64,000 nt of DNA from Mycobacterium sp. AT1 (lineage in GTDB: Bacteria; Actinomycetota; Actinomycetes; Mycobacteriales; Mycobacteriaceae). The notes beneath the pieces are model-generated. The model made no database searches, had not been told where the DNA came from, and saw only the letters and a program-made list of their open reading frames with translations. Location of the stretch: contig NZ_MVOC01000056.1 of the NCBI RefSeq assembly GCF_002043095.1, positions 33,685-97,684 on the forward strand. Reading direction: 5' to 3'. Below, piece after piece: positions 1 through 8,067 of the stretch (its first letter is position 1; every line of letters begins with the position of its first letter). The translations under genes were made by a program, and so were the position numbers.

Positions 1-116
1 GCGCGACCATGCTGGCCGGGCGGGTAGGGACGCTTCTCGAAGGACTGATCTCCACCGACGAGGTCGACGCCGAGACGACGCGACTTACGGGTGACGGGTC
101 CGGTATAACGAGCCAT
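1..116 (-). CDS. rpsD: 30S ribosomal protein S4 (N-terminal part, runs off the window)
   Basis: S4 binds 16S rRNA early in small-subunit assembly. Only the first 38 codons are present; they begin MARYTGPVTRKSRRLGVDL, typical of actinobacterial S4, and the reading frame is open to the window edge. It follows rpsK by 14 bases on the same strand, the usual alpha-operon order rpsM-rpsK-rpsD(-rpoA). Truncation is caused by the window, not by mutation. Confidence 0.95.
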   Translation of the reverse strand, partial: MARYTGPVTRKSRRLGVDLVGGDQSFEKRPYPPGQHGR

Positions 117-130
117 TTCTTAAATCTCCT

Positions 131-550
131 CTAGACCCGGCGCCGCTTGGGCGGACGGCAGCCGTTGTGCGGCTGCGGCGTGACGTCGGAAATGGCGCCA
201 ACTTCGAGGCCGGCTGCCTGCAGTGAACGGATCGCGGTCTCGCGGCCCGAACCCGGGCCCTTCACGAAGACGTCGACCTTCTTGACACCGTGTTCCTGCG
301 CCTTGCGGGCAGCGTTCTCGGCGGCCAGCTGTGCGGCGAACGGGGTCGACTTACGCGAACCCTTGAAGCCCACGTGACCCGACGATGCCCAGGCGATGAC
401 GTTGCCCTGCTGGTCGGTGATCGAGACGATCGTGTTGTTGAACGTGCTCTTGATGTGAGCGGCGCCGTGCGGAACGTTCTTCTTTTCCTTGCGGCGCGTC
501 TTCTGGCCCTTCTTGGGACCAGCCGCTCCACTCTTCTTGGCCTGTGCCAT
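131..550 (-). CDS. rpsK: 30S ribosomal protein S11
   Basis: S11 lies on the 30S platform near the mRNA exit channel. The 139-residue protein starts MAQAKKSGAAGPKKGQKTRR, has the conserved core GHVGFKGSRKSTPFAAQ and ends in the Arg-rich tail PHNGCRPPKRRRV. The frame is open further upstream to 727, but that stretch overlaps rpsM and carries no S11 sequence, so the ATG at 550 is used. It starts four bases after the rpsM stop, so translation is probably coupled. Confidence 0.97.
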   Translation of the reverse strand: MAQAKKSGAAGPKKGQKTRRKEKKNVPHGAAHIKSTFNNTIVSITDQQGNVIAWASSGHVGFKGSRKSTPFAAQLAAENAARKAQEHGVKKVDVFVKGPGSGRETAIRSLQAAGLEVGAISDVTPQPHNGCRPPKRRRV

Positions 551-554
551 GTGC

Positions 555-935
555 TTACCTGGCCTTCTTCTTGCCGGCGATGGTGCGCTTCGGGCCCTTG
601 CGGGTGCGCGCGTTGGTCTTGGTTCGCTGGCCGCGCACCGGAAGGCCGCGACGATGCCGCAGACCCTGGTAGCAGCCGATTTCGATCTTGCGTCGGATGT
701 CGGCCTGCACCTCGCGGCGCAAGTCACCTTCGACCTTGATCTCGGAGTTGCTTTCGATGTAGTCGCGCAACTGCGACACCTGATCGTCGGTCAGGTCCTT
801 GGTACGCAGATTGAAGTCAATGCCGGTGGCCGACAAGATTTCCTGCGAGCGAGTACGGCCAATGCCGTAGATGTAGGTCAGCGCGATCTCCATGCGCTTG
901 TCACGCGGGAGATCGACGCCCAGTAGACGTGCCAT
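555..935 (-). CDS. rpsM: 30S ribosomal protein S13
   Basis: S13 sits at the head of the 30S subunit and contacts the P-site tRNA and the 50S subunit. The 126-residue product begins MARLLGVDLPRDKRMEIALT and has the helix-two-turns-helix segment YIYGIGRTRSQEIL and the basic C-terminus TRKGPKRTIAGKKKAR. It is separated from rpmJ by 163 bases, unusually long inside a ribosomal operon. That gap can fold into three hairpins (993-1097). Confidence 0.97.
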   Translation of the reverse strand: MARLLGVDLPRDKRMEIALTYIYGIGRTRSQEILSATGIDFNLRTKDLTDDQVSQLRDYIESNSEIKVEGDLRREVQADIRRKIEIGCYQGLRHRRGLPVRGQRTKTNARTRKGPKRTIAGKKKAR

Positions 936-992
936 CAGGCAGTGATTCCTTTTCGTTGCGGAGGTCTTGTCCCAGTCCGTTCCCCTCGCGGG

Positions 993-1097
993 GCCCGGCC
1001 TCCGTGCCGGGCGTGTAATGAGCAGCTCATCTGCTCACTGGTACTGGGATTTCATCATTTAGTTGTTGCTGTGCTGCGTTTGCGCGACGCGCAAACG
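993..1097 (-). promoter_or_regulatory. three consecutive hairpins between rpmJ and rpsM (possible leader/attenuator)
   Basis: Read in the direction of transcription, the gap holds: a 10-bp stem with a one-base centre at 1077-1097 (CGTTTGCGCG-A-CGCGCAAACG), beginning two bases past the rpmJ stop; a 7-bp stem at 1019-1037 (TGAGCAG-N5-CTGCTCA); and a 7-bp stem at 993-1012 (GCCCGGC-N6-GCCGGGC). No U-tract follows any of them, so a simple intrinsic terminator is not obvious. In E. coli the alpha operon is regulated by S4 at a structure before rpsM; a similar role here is inference. Confidence 0.5.
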
Positions 1098-1098
1098 G

Positions 1099-1212
1099 CT
1101 AGCCCTGACGCTGCTTGTGGCGCGGGTCAGAACAAATCACCATGACCCGCCGGTGGCGACGGATCACCCTGCACTTGTCGCAGATGGGCTTGACGCTCGG
1201 GTTCACCTTCAC
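1099..1212 (-). CDS. rpmJ: 50S ribosomal protein L36 (zinc-binding type)
   Basis: A 37-residue gene with a GTG start at 1212, reading MKVNPSVKPICDKCRVIRRH and ending DPRHKQRQG. The Cys pair CDKC, a third Cys (VICSD) and the His near the end form the zinc ribbon of the Zn-containing L36 form. Length and sequence match L36 of other mycobacteria. It sits between infA (58 bases upstream) and rpsM, the standard order. Such zinc L36 proteins can be replaced by zinc-free paralogues under zinc starvation; no such paralogue is in this window. Confidence 0.95.
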   Translation of the reverse strand: MKVNPSVKPICDKCRVIRRHRRVMVICSDPRHKQRQG

Positions 1213-1270
1213 GGCGGTCGATCCTGTCTTGGTTGTTCGGTGTCGAGGGCGAGCCCCCGTCACGGTCTAG

Positions 1271-1492
1271 TTACTTGTAGCGGTAAACGATGCGGCCCCG
1301 GGTCAGGTCGTAGGGCGACAACTCCACCACGACGCGGTCCTCGGGCAGAATGCGGATGTAGTGCTGCCGCATCTTGCCGCTGATGTGCGCGAGCACCTTG
1401 TGTCCGTTCTCCAGCTCAATGCGAAACATCGCATTGGGCAGGGGCTCGACCACTCGGCCCTCGACTTCGATGGCACCGTCTTTTTTAGCCAT
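1271..1492 (-). CDS. infA: translation initiation factor IF-1
   Basis: IF-1 binds the 30S A site during initiation. The 73-residue product begins MAKKDGAIEVEGRVVEPLPN and has the S1-like OB fold (FRIELENGHKVLAHISGKMR ... RVVVELSPYDLTRGRIVYRYK). The ATG at 1492 is preceded by a GGAGG-like site; the upstream extension of the frame to 1522 is not conserved. The 248-base gap to the divergent nfeD-like gene (1493-1740) must hold its promoter. The best minus-strand candidate I see is TTGGGG-N16-TACCAT with the -10 at about 1615-1620, which is weak. Confidence 0.97.
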   Translation of the reverse strand: MAKKDGAIEVEGRVVEPLPNAMFRIELENGHKVLAHISGKMRQHYIRILPEDRVVVELSPYDLTRGRIVYRYK

Positions 1493-1740
1493 GTCCTCCG
1501 TTGTTCCTGTCTGGCGCCACAAACGCCGCCTCCGACTTCAAAACGTGAGCCGGATTCGTTAAATTCCAGGACAGGGCACGCAAGGAGCCGGCGCGGATGC
1601 CGCACCGTTGATCGATGGTACCCGCTTCCGTGCGCTCCCCAAAATCGCCGTCACCAGCAACGGCTTGAGGGTGGCAAGATCGTTTCAAGGTCCACGGCGA
1701 CCGATGCTAAGGACTTCACGACCGGCCTCAGGGGGAACGT

Positions 1741-2247
1741 GTGACCGCTGCCTACCTCGCGGCGTTCATCGTCGGCGGGATAGCGGTTCTCTCGGCGCTG
1801 TTCCTCGTCGACTTCGGCCATGGGGCCGGCCATGACGGTCTGCCCTTCCTCAGCCTGACCGGGGTGTCCGCCGCCCTGCTCGGCGCGGGTGCCGGCGGCC
1901 TGATCAGCTCCTGGGTCGGTTTCGGCGCCGTCGGCGCCGGACTCGTCGCGATCGCTGCAGCCGTCGTCCTGATGCTCGCGCTTCAGGGACTGCTGCTGCC
2001 GTACCTGCGCAGGCAGGAGTCGAACTCGCAGAAGTCGCGGTCGTCCTACATCGGCCTGCTAGGCACCGTCACCCTCGACGTCCCCGTCGGCAGCTGGGGC
2101 GAGGTGGCGTTCGTCGACTCCGACGGGAACCGGGTGCGGGCCAGGGCGATCACCGAAGAGCCGGACGTCCTGACGAAGAACACCAGCGTCTACATCGCCG
2201 ACGTCGATGCCGACTACCTCCACGTCGTGGCGGTTCCCGACCACTAG
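1741..2247 (+). CDS. NfeD-like membrane protein (OB-fold)
   Basis: NfeD-type proteins accompany SPFH/flotillin proteins and are thought to help scaffold membrane microdomains. The 168-residue product has hydrophobic segments at about residues 4-22, 38-58 and 62-88, then a soluble C-terminal domain (about 105-168, SYIGLLGTVTLDVPVGSWGE) with the glycine pattern of the NfeD OB-fold. There is no ClpP-like protease domain, so it is the short NfeD class. GTG start. The flotillin gene follows after 35 bases, so the two are probably one transcript. Confidence 0.8.
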   Translation: MTAAYLAAFIVGGIAVLSALFLVDFGHGAGHDGLPFLSLTGVSAALLGAGAGGLISSWVGFGAVGAGLVAIAAAVVLMLALQGLLLPYLRRQESNSQKSRSSYIGLLGTVTLDVPVGSWGEVAFVDSDGNRVRARAITEEPDVLTKNTSVYIADVDADYLHVVAVPDH

Positions 2248-2282
2248 CGCCGTCCCCAACCACCAGAACGGAAGGCACCGCC

Positions 2283-3845
2283 GTGTCCACTCTCCTCATC
2301 GTCACGATCGCGGTCATCGCCGGGCTCCTCCTGCTCGTCGTGCTCCCGCTGATCTACGTGAAGAACTACATCAAGGTGCCGCCAAACGAGGTGGCCGTGT
2401 TCACCGGTCGCGGCCAGCCCAAGGTGGTCCGCGGCGGAGCCCGGTTCCGGGTGCCAGGCATCGAACGGGTGGACATCATGTCCCTCGAGCCGTTCAACGT
2501 CAGCATCAACCTGCAGAACGCACTGTCCAACAACGGTGTGCCGGTCAACGTCGAAGCCGTCGGCCTGGTGCGCATCGGATCGGCCGACGAGGCCGTGCAG
2601 ACCGCGGTGCAGCGGTTCCTCACCTCCGACCTCAGCGAACTGCAACGCCAAATCAACGAAATTCTGGCCGGCAGCCTGCGCGGCATCACCGCCACGATGA
2701 CCGTCGAAGACCTCAACTCGAACCGTGACACCCTGGCCCGCAGCGTGGTCGAGGAAGCAGGCAGCGACCTCGCCCGCATCGGCATGGAGGTCGACGTCCT
2801 CAAGATCGCCGGAATCTCCGACGCCAACGACTACCTGAAGTCACTCGGTCAGCGTCGCATCGCCGAAGTGAAGCGCGACGCGACCGTCGGTACCGCCGAG
2901 GCCGAGCGCGACGCGCAGATCCAGTCGGCGAAGGCCCGCCAAGCGGGTTCGGTCGCCCAAGCCGAGGCGGACACCGCGATCGCCATCGCCAACCAGAAGC
3001 GCGACGTCGAGCTCGCGAGGCTCCGCGCTCAGACCGAGGCCGAGAACGCCGAAGCCGACCAGGCGGGCCCGCTCGCGAACGCGCGGGCGCAGAAAGACGT
3101 CGGCATCGCCACCGAGCAGGCCGAGGCTGCGCGCATCCAGGCCCGCATCGAGGTGGAACAGCGGCGCAGCGAACAGGCCCAGGCGGCGCTGCAAGCAGAC
3201 GTCATCGCGCCGGCCGAGGCGCAGCGCGCGGCCGACATCGCCCGTGCGGAGGGTCAGCGCCAAGCCGTCATCCTCGGTGCCGAAGCGCAGGCGGAATCCG
3301 CTCGTCGGGCTGGTCAGGCCGAGGCCGACGCCCGCAAGGCGGCGGCCGACGCACTCCGCGTCGAGAAGCAGGCCGAAGCGGACAGCCTGCAGGCGAAACT
3401 GGTCGCCGAGGCTGCGGGCAAGAAGGAACTCGCCGACGCCTCCCGGGTGGAACAGCTCGCCGAGGCGGCCGGCATCGAGGCCAAGCTCGTCGCCGAGGCC
3501 ACCGGTAAGAAGGAGATCGCCGCGGCGCTCAACAGCTACACCGCCGAGGCGGCGCGCATGCTGATGCTGCCCGACGTGCTGGCGTCGGTGGTCAAGGCCA
3601 CCGAGGCAGCGGCAGCGCCGCTCGCCGAGATCGACCGCCTGTCGATCATCGGTGGGGCGGGCGACACCCAGGACGCGATGGGCGGCCTGCTTGGGGTCAG
3701 CCCGCTTGCGGTGGCCAAGATCGTCGAGGCGCTCAAGACCTCGGGGATCGACGTCGCCGCGATGCTGAATCGCTTCGGCGAGGAGACCACGACATCCGTC
3801 GCGGCCGCGGCGAACTCGCATCCGGTGGCCCCGCCGGCGTCCTGA
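2283..3845 (+). CDS. flotillin-like SPFH/band 7 protein
   Basis: Flotillins form oligomers on the inner membrane face and organise membrane domains. The 520-residue protein has one N-terminal membrane segment (about 4-26), an SPFH domain (about 30-200, with KVPPNEVAVFTGRGQPKVVRGGARF) and a long Ala/Glu/Gln-rich coiled coil (about 190-430). The C-terminal region (LMLPDVLASVVKATEAAAAPLAEIDRLSIIGG) resembles flotillin tails. Within the coil a block of the type AKLVAEAAGKKELADA occurs twice (second copy AKLVAEATGKKEIAAA). GTG start at 2283. It pairs with the upstream NfeD-like gene. Confidence 0.88.
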   Translation: MSTLLIVTIAVIAGLLLLVVLPLIYVKNYIKVPPNEVAVFTGRGQPKVVRGGARFRVPGIERVDIMSLEPFNVSINLQNALSNNGVPVNVEAVGLVRIGSADEAVQTAVQRFLTSDLSELQRQINEILAGSLRGITATMTVEDLNSNRDTLARSVVEEAGSDLARIGMEVDVLKIAGISDANDYLKSLGQRRIAEVKRDATVGTAEAERDAQIQSAKARQAGSVAQAEADTAIAIANQKRDVELARLRAQTEAENAEADQAGPLANARAQKDVGIATEQAEAARIQARIEVEQRRSEQAQAALQADVIAPAEAQRAADIARAEGQRQAVILGAEAQAESARRAGQAEADARKAAADALRVEKQAEADSLQAKLVAEAAGKKELADASRVEQLAEAAGIEAKLVAEATGKKEIAAALNSYTAEAARMLMLPDVLASVVKATEAAAAPLAEIDRLSIIGGAGDTQDAMGGLLGVSPLAVAKIVEALKTSGIDVAAMLNRFGEETTTSVAAAANSHPVAPPAS

Positions 3846-3926
3846 GCGACGCCCACGCGATTCCGCCCTCCGAGTAACCGGCACTTGTCACCCGCTTCCA
3901 GGGTGATATTGGGTGGACGACCAGCG

Positions 3927-3932
3927 CATAAT
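3927..3932 (+). promoter_or_regulatory. possible -10 element of a leaderless transcript
   Basis: CATAAT lies eight bases before the ATG at 3941. A start of transcription about seven bases downstream would fall on or next to the A of the start codon, and no Shine-Dalgarno sequence is visible before this ATG. Leaderless mRNAs are common in mycobacteria. No convincing -35 is seen. This is a position-based inference. Confidence 0.35.
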
Positions 3933-3940
3933 TGATCGCG

Positions 3941-5638
3941 ATGACCGGACCCACTTCGCAGCCCCGCCATCCCGTGATTCTGACCGTGGACGACGATCCC
4001 GCCGTGTCGCGCGCCGTGGCGCGCGACCTACGCCGTCATTACGGCGAGCGGTATCGCATCGTCCGCGCGGAGAGCGGGCCCGACGCGCTGGCGACCCTCA
4101 AGGAACTCAAGCTCCGCGGCGACACCGTCGCGGTGCTCGTCGCCGACTACCGGATGCCTCAGATGAGTGGCATCGAGTTCCTCGAGAAGGCGATGGACCT
4201 GTTTCCGCTGGCCAAGCGGGTGCTGCTGACTGCGTACGCCGACACTCACGCCGCCATCGACGCCATCAACGTCGTCGACCTCGACCACTACTTGCTGAAG
4301 CCTTGGGATCCGCCGGAGGAGAAGCTCTATCCGGTGATCGACGGGCTGCTCGAAGAATGGCGGGCCGTCGGCGACCGGGCGATGCCGTACACCAAGGTCA
4401 TCGGGCACCGCTGGAACCAGCGGTCGTGGGAGGTCCGCCAATTCCTGGCGCGCAACCAGTTCCCGTTCCGCGCCTACATGGCCGACGAACCGAAGGGCGA
4501 GCAGCTGCTCGACGCCGCCGGCCTCGACGGCCGCGACCTGCCCGTCGTGATCACCGAGAAGGGTGAGGCGATCGTCGAGCCGACCGACGGCCAACTGGCC
4601 GAGCTGCTCGGACTGTCGACTGAACCGTCACTGCCGATGTACGACCTAGCGGTCATCGGCGGCGGTCCCGCGGGGCTGGCGTCGGCGGTGTACGGCGCCT
4701 CCGAGGGACTCGAGACCGTGCTCATCGAACGCACCACGACCGGCGGACAAGCCGGTCGCAGCTCGCGGATCGAGAACTACCTCGGCTTCCCGATCGGCGT
4801 CTCGGGAGCCGAGCTGACCAACTCCGCCCGCAGGCAGGCCGAGCGGTTCGGCGCCGAGGTCATCACCACACGCGACGTCGTCAAGCTGCACGTCGGCGAG
4901 GCCGCCCCGACCATCGAGTTCGAGGACGGCAGCACCATCGGTGCCCGCGCGGTCATCCTCGCGACCGGCGTCGAATACCAGGAACTCAAGGTCGTCGGCT
5001 GCTGGAGCGACCCCGCGGACCCGGACGGCTGCAACTACGTCGGCCGCGGCGTCTACTACGGGGCTTCGGTGTCCGACGCCGAGGAGTGTCGCGGCGAAGA
5101 CGTCTACATCGTGGGCGGCGCAAACTCGGCAGGCCAGGCCGCGATGTTCATGTCCAAGACCGCCAAGTCGGTGACGCTGCTGGTGCGCGGCCCCTCGTTG
5201 GAGGCGTCGATGTCGCACTACCTGATCGAACAGATCGAGGGCAACGACAAGATCAAGGTCAGGACCTGCACCGAGGTGGTCGACACGATCGGCGAGGACG
5301 ACCACCTGTCCGGGCTGGTGCTGCAGGACCGGCAGTCCGGCGAGCGCACCACGGTGCCATCGGGTCGGTTGTGCTGCTTCATCGGCGCGAGCCCGCGGAC
5401 CGAATGGCTCGACGGCGTCCTCGCCCTCGACGAGCGCGGTTTCGTGCTGGCCGGGCCGGACCTGAAGGACGTCTGCGGCTGGAACCGGGAACGTCCGCCG
5501 CACCACTTGGAAACAAGTGTGCCCGGTGTGTTTGTTGCAGGAGACGTGCGCTCTGAATCCGCGAAGCGAGTGGCGGCCGCCGTCGGTGAAGGGTCGATGG
5601 CCGTGATGCTGGTGCACCGCTACCTGGCCGAAGCGTGA
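3941..5638 (+). CDS. receiver / glutaredoxin-like / thioredoxin-reductase-like fusion flavoprotein
   Basis: A 565-residue three-part protein. Residues 12-125 are a response-regulator receiver with all key residues (DDD at 17-19, phospho-acceptor D69, T97, K120). Residues about 150-225 look like a glutaredoxin/thioredoxin fold (SWEVRQFLARNQFPFR) but have no Cys pair. Residues 233-565 are a thioredoxin-reductase-like FAD/NAD(P)H flavoprotein (GGGPAG at 240-245, VGGANSAGQA at 391-400, FAD motif GVFVAGDVRSE). The redox CxxC of thioredoxin reductase, expected near 373-378, is absent (YYGASVSDAEEC). An upstream TTG at 3932 is possible; the ATG is preferred. The next gene is a histidine kinase, so phosphorylation of D69 by it is likely. 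Substrate unknown. Confidence 0.85.
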   Translation: MTGPTSQPRHPVILTVDDDPAVSRAVARDLRRHYGERYRIVRAESGPDALATLKELKLRGDTVAVLVADYRMPQMSGIEFLEKAMDLFPLAKRVLLTAYADTHAAIDAINVVDLDHYLLKPWDPPEEKLYPVIDGLLEEWRAVGDRAMPYTKVIGHRWNQRSWEVRQFLARNQFPFRAYMADEPKGEQLLDAAGLDGRDLPVVITEKGEAIVEPTDGQLAELLGLSTEPSLPMYDLAVIGGGPAGLASAVYGASEGLETVLIERTTTGGQAGRSSRIENYLGFPIGVSGAELTNSARRQAERFGAEVITTRDVVKLHVGEAAPTIEFEDGSTIGARAVILATGVEYQELKVVGCWSDPADPDGCNYVGRGVYYGASVSDAEECRGEDVYIVGGANSAGQAAMFMSKTAKSVTLLVRGPSLEASMSHYLIEQIEGNDKIKVRTCTEVVDTIGEDDHLSGLVLQDRQSGERTTVPSGRLCCFIGASPRTEWLDGVLALDERGFVLAGPDLKDVCGWNRERPPHHLETSVPGVFVAGDVRSESAKRVAAAVGEGSMAVMLVHRYLAEA

Positions 5639-5681
5639 GTGCCGGCGCCGCCGGCGAAGCCTAGAGAGAAGGACTGTCCCC

Positions 5682-7151
5682 ATGGGCGAAACGTGTCTGC
5701 CCGACGAGCTCCGGACGCTGTTCCTGTTCGAGAAGCTGACCGACCGTCAGCTGAGGTCGCTGTGCGACCACGGGCACCTCGCGCGGTTCGAGCCGGGTCC
5801 GATCTGCATCGAGGGCGAGGCGGCGACCTGCTTCTACGTCCTCATCGAGGGTGAGCTGGCGATGTCGAAGCGCTCCGGCGGCGCGGACATCGAAACCAAC
5901 CGGACCTCGCAGCGCGGCGTCTACTGCGGTGCGTGGAGCGCCTACGTCGACGGCGTGCCCCAGGTATACGAGTCGTCGGTGCGGGTCACGAAGCCGTCGA
6001 AGTTCTTCGTCCTTGACGCGACCGCGTTCGGCGAGTTCGTCAAGACCGAGCTCCCGATGGCGGTGCACCTGCTCGAGGGTCTCAAGGTCGGCGGGCTGCG
6101 CCAGCGCCAAATCATCGACCAGCGGGAGAAGCTGCTCGCGCTCGGTCAGCTGTCGGCGGGCCTGACCCACCAGCTCAACAATCCGGCCGCGGCGGCCGCT
6201 CGGGCCGTCTCGGACCTGCGCGAGAAGATCGCGGGCATGCGGCACAAGCTCGCGATGCTGGCCGACGGGAAGTTCAGCCCGGAGGGTTTGCGCGTCCTGG
6301 TCACCATCCAGGAGGAGGTGGCCGAACAGGTTGCCAAGTCCAAGGCGCTTGAGTTGACGGCGCTGGAGGCCTCCGACCGCGAGGACGCGATCGGCGACTG
6401 GCTCGAGGACCACGGCATCGTCGGGGCCTGGGACTACGCCCCGACGTTCGTCGAAGCGGGTCTGGACATCGACTGGCTGGAACGCATTTCCGCCTCGGTC
6501 GACGAGGTCGACGCGACCGCGTCCCTGCAGGGCGCGATCGGGTGGCTTCGATACACCATCGACACCGAGCTCATGATGAACCAGATCGCCGAGGCAAGCA
6601 GCCGCATCTCGGCACTGCTGGCCGGCGCCAAGCAGTACTCCCAGATGGACCGCGCGCCGTACCAGAGCGCCAACGTCCACGAGCTCTTTCGCAGCACCGT
6701 CATGATGTTCGGCGAGAAGCTCGGCAAGGACAAGCCGGTGAAGCTGATCAAGGAACTCGACAAGTCGCTTCCCGAAATCCAGTGCTATCCAGGCGATCTC
6801 AACCAGGTGTGGACCAACATCATCGACAACGCGATCCAGGCGATGGGTGGACACGGCACGCTGACGCTCCGCACCTCGGCCGTCGGCGAGGACGCGATCA
6901 AGGTGGAGATCTGCGACGACGGGCCGGGCATCCCGCCCGACATCGCCGACCGCATCTTCACGCCGTTCTTCACCACCAAGGCCTTCGGCGAGGGCACCGG
7001 ACTCGGACTCGACCTGGCCTGGCGCATCGTCGCCCAGAAGCACCACGGCAACATCCGCGTGGAGTCCAAGCCCGGTGACACGCGCTTCGTCATCGTGCTG
7101 CCGTTGGTGGCTCCCAAGCCGGAAGAGGCGCCGGCCGACGTCGCGGAATAG
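5682..7151 (+). CDS. cyclic-nucleotide-binding-domain sensor histidine kinase
   Basis: The 489-residue soluble protein has an N-terminal CRP-type cyclic-nucleotide-binding fold (about 13-125), a phospho-acceptor region with His163 in LSAGLTHQLNNPAAAAA, and a C-terminal HATPase domain (N box TNIIDNAIQAM, G1 DDGPGIPP, G2 GTGLGLD). No membrane segment is seen. A GAGAGAAGG ribosome site precedes the ATG. It starts 43 bases after the fused receiver-flavoprotein and has no other receiver partner nearby, so the two probably form one signalling pair that regulates an enzyme instead of a promoter. The bound ligand (cAMP or other) is not known. Confidence 0.85.
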   Translation: MGETCLPDELRTLFLFEKLTDRQLRSLCDHGHLARFEPGPICIEGEAATCFYVLIEGELAMSKRSGGADIETNRTSQRGVYCGAWSAYVDGVPQVYESSVRVTKPSKFFVLDATAFGEFVKTELPMAVHLLEGLKVGGLRQRQIIDQREKLLALGQLSAGLTHQLNNPAAAAARAVSDLREKIAGMRHKLAMLADGKFSPEGLRVLVTIQEEVAEQVAKSKALELTALEASDREDAIGDWLEDHGIVGAWDYAPTFVEAGLDIDWLERISASVDEVDATASLQGAIGWLRYTIDTELMMNQIAEASSRISALLAGAKQYSQMDRAPYQSANVHELFRSTVMMFGEKLGKDKPVKLIKELDKSLPEIQCYPGDLNQVWTNIIDNAIQAMGGHGTLTLRTSAVGEDAIKVEICDDGPGIPPDIADRIFTPFFTTKAFGEGTGLGLDLAWRIVAQKHHGNIRVESKPGDTRFVIVLPLVAPKPEEAPADVAE

Positions 7152-7180
7152 TCGCGCTGCCGAACGGGGTTGACCCCACC

Positions 7181-8026
7181 ATGGCCAAACCAGAGCTCGG
7201 CAAGTTCGGCGTCTTCGGTCACTACCAGCAGTGGCAGCAGGTGCCACCCAAGCAGCTTCGTGAGATCGAAGCCCTCGGCTACGGCGCCATCTGGGCCGGC
7301 GGGTCGCCACCCGCCGAGCTCGACTGGGTGGATTCCATCCTCGGTGAGACCGAGAAGCTGGCGCTGGCCACTGGCATCGTCAACATCTGGACCGCCGCGG
7401 CCGGCCCCACCGCCGAGTCGTTCCACCGCATCGACGCGGCGTACCCGAACCGGTTCCTCCTCGGCATCGGCGTCGGGCACCCCGAGGCGCACACCGAGTA
7501 CAAGAAGCCCTACGACGCCCTCACCGAGTATCTCGACGAGCTCGACCGATACGGCGTCCCCAAGGATCGCCGCGTCGTCGCAGCCCTCGGGCCGCAGGTG
7601 CTCAAGCTCTCGGCACGTCGTAGCGCGGGCGCACACCCGTACCTGACCACGCCCGAACACACCAGGCAGGCACGGGAACTGCTGGGCCCCGACGCGTTCA
7701 TCGCACCCGAGCACAAGGTCGTCCTGACCTCGGACTCCGAACAGGCGCGCGCCGTGGGACGCAAGGCACTCGAGGTCTACTTGAACCTGGCCAACTACCT
7801 CAACAACTGGAAGCGGCTCGGCTTCACCGACGCCGACGTCGCGAAGCCCGGCAGCGACGCGCTGGTGGACGCCGTCGTCGCCCATGGCACGGTGGACGCC
7901 GTGGCCGCGCAACTCTCCGAGCACCTCGCCGCCGGGGCCGATCATGTTCCGGTTCAGGTGCTGACGGGTACAGACAAGCTGGTGCCCGCGCTCGCCGAGT
8001 TGGCTGGACCGCTGGGCCTGAAGTAG
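7181..8026 (+). CDS. LLM-class F420-dependent oxidoreductase (copy 1)
   Basis: A luciferase-like TIM-barrel protein (281 residues) of the family that uses coenzyme F420 in mycobacteria. It has LATGIVNIWTAAAG, FLLGIGVGHPE and SAGAHPYLTTPEHT, motifs shared with the neighbouring copy. The position just upstream of rmlB matches M. tuberculosis Rv3463 by synteny. Substrate unknown. It is followed after 41 bases by a close paralogue. It lies 29 bases after the histidine kinase and may be in the same transcript. Confidence 0.85.
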   Translation: MAKPELGKFGVFGHYQQWQQVPPKQLREIEALGYGAIWAGGSPPAELDWVDSILGETEKLALATGIVNIWTAAAGPTAESFHRIDAAYPNRFLLGIGVGHPEAHTEYKKPYDALTEYLDELDRYGVPKDRRVVAALGPQVLKLSARRSAGAHPYLTTPEHTRQARELLGPDAFIAPEHKVVLTSDSEQARAVGRKALEVYLNLANYLNNWKRLGFTDADVAKPGSDALVDAVVAHGTVDAVAAQLSEHLAAGADHVPVQVLTGTDKLVPALAELAGPLGLK

Positions 8027-8067
8027 TCAACCCCAGACCAACCCCATCCGAAGGGACCGCTTCACCC

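Noticed and set aside
3300..3540. Direct DNA repeat in the flotillin gene
   Set aside because: The repetition is at protein level (AKLVAEA..GKKE blocks) and typical of flotillin coiled coils; the DNA is not a true tandem array.
2841..3884. 347-codon open frame opposite the flotillin gene
   Set aside because: Low-complexity Arg/Gly/Leu sequence caused by the Ala/Glu coiled coil on the other strand.
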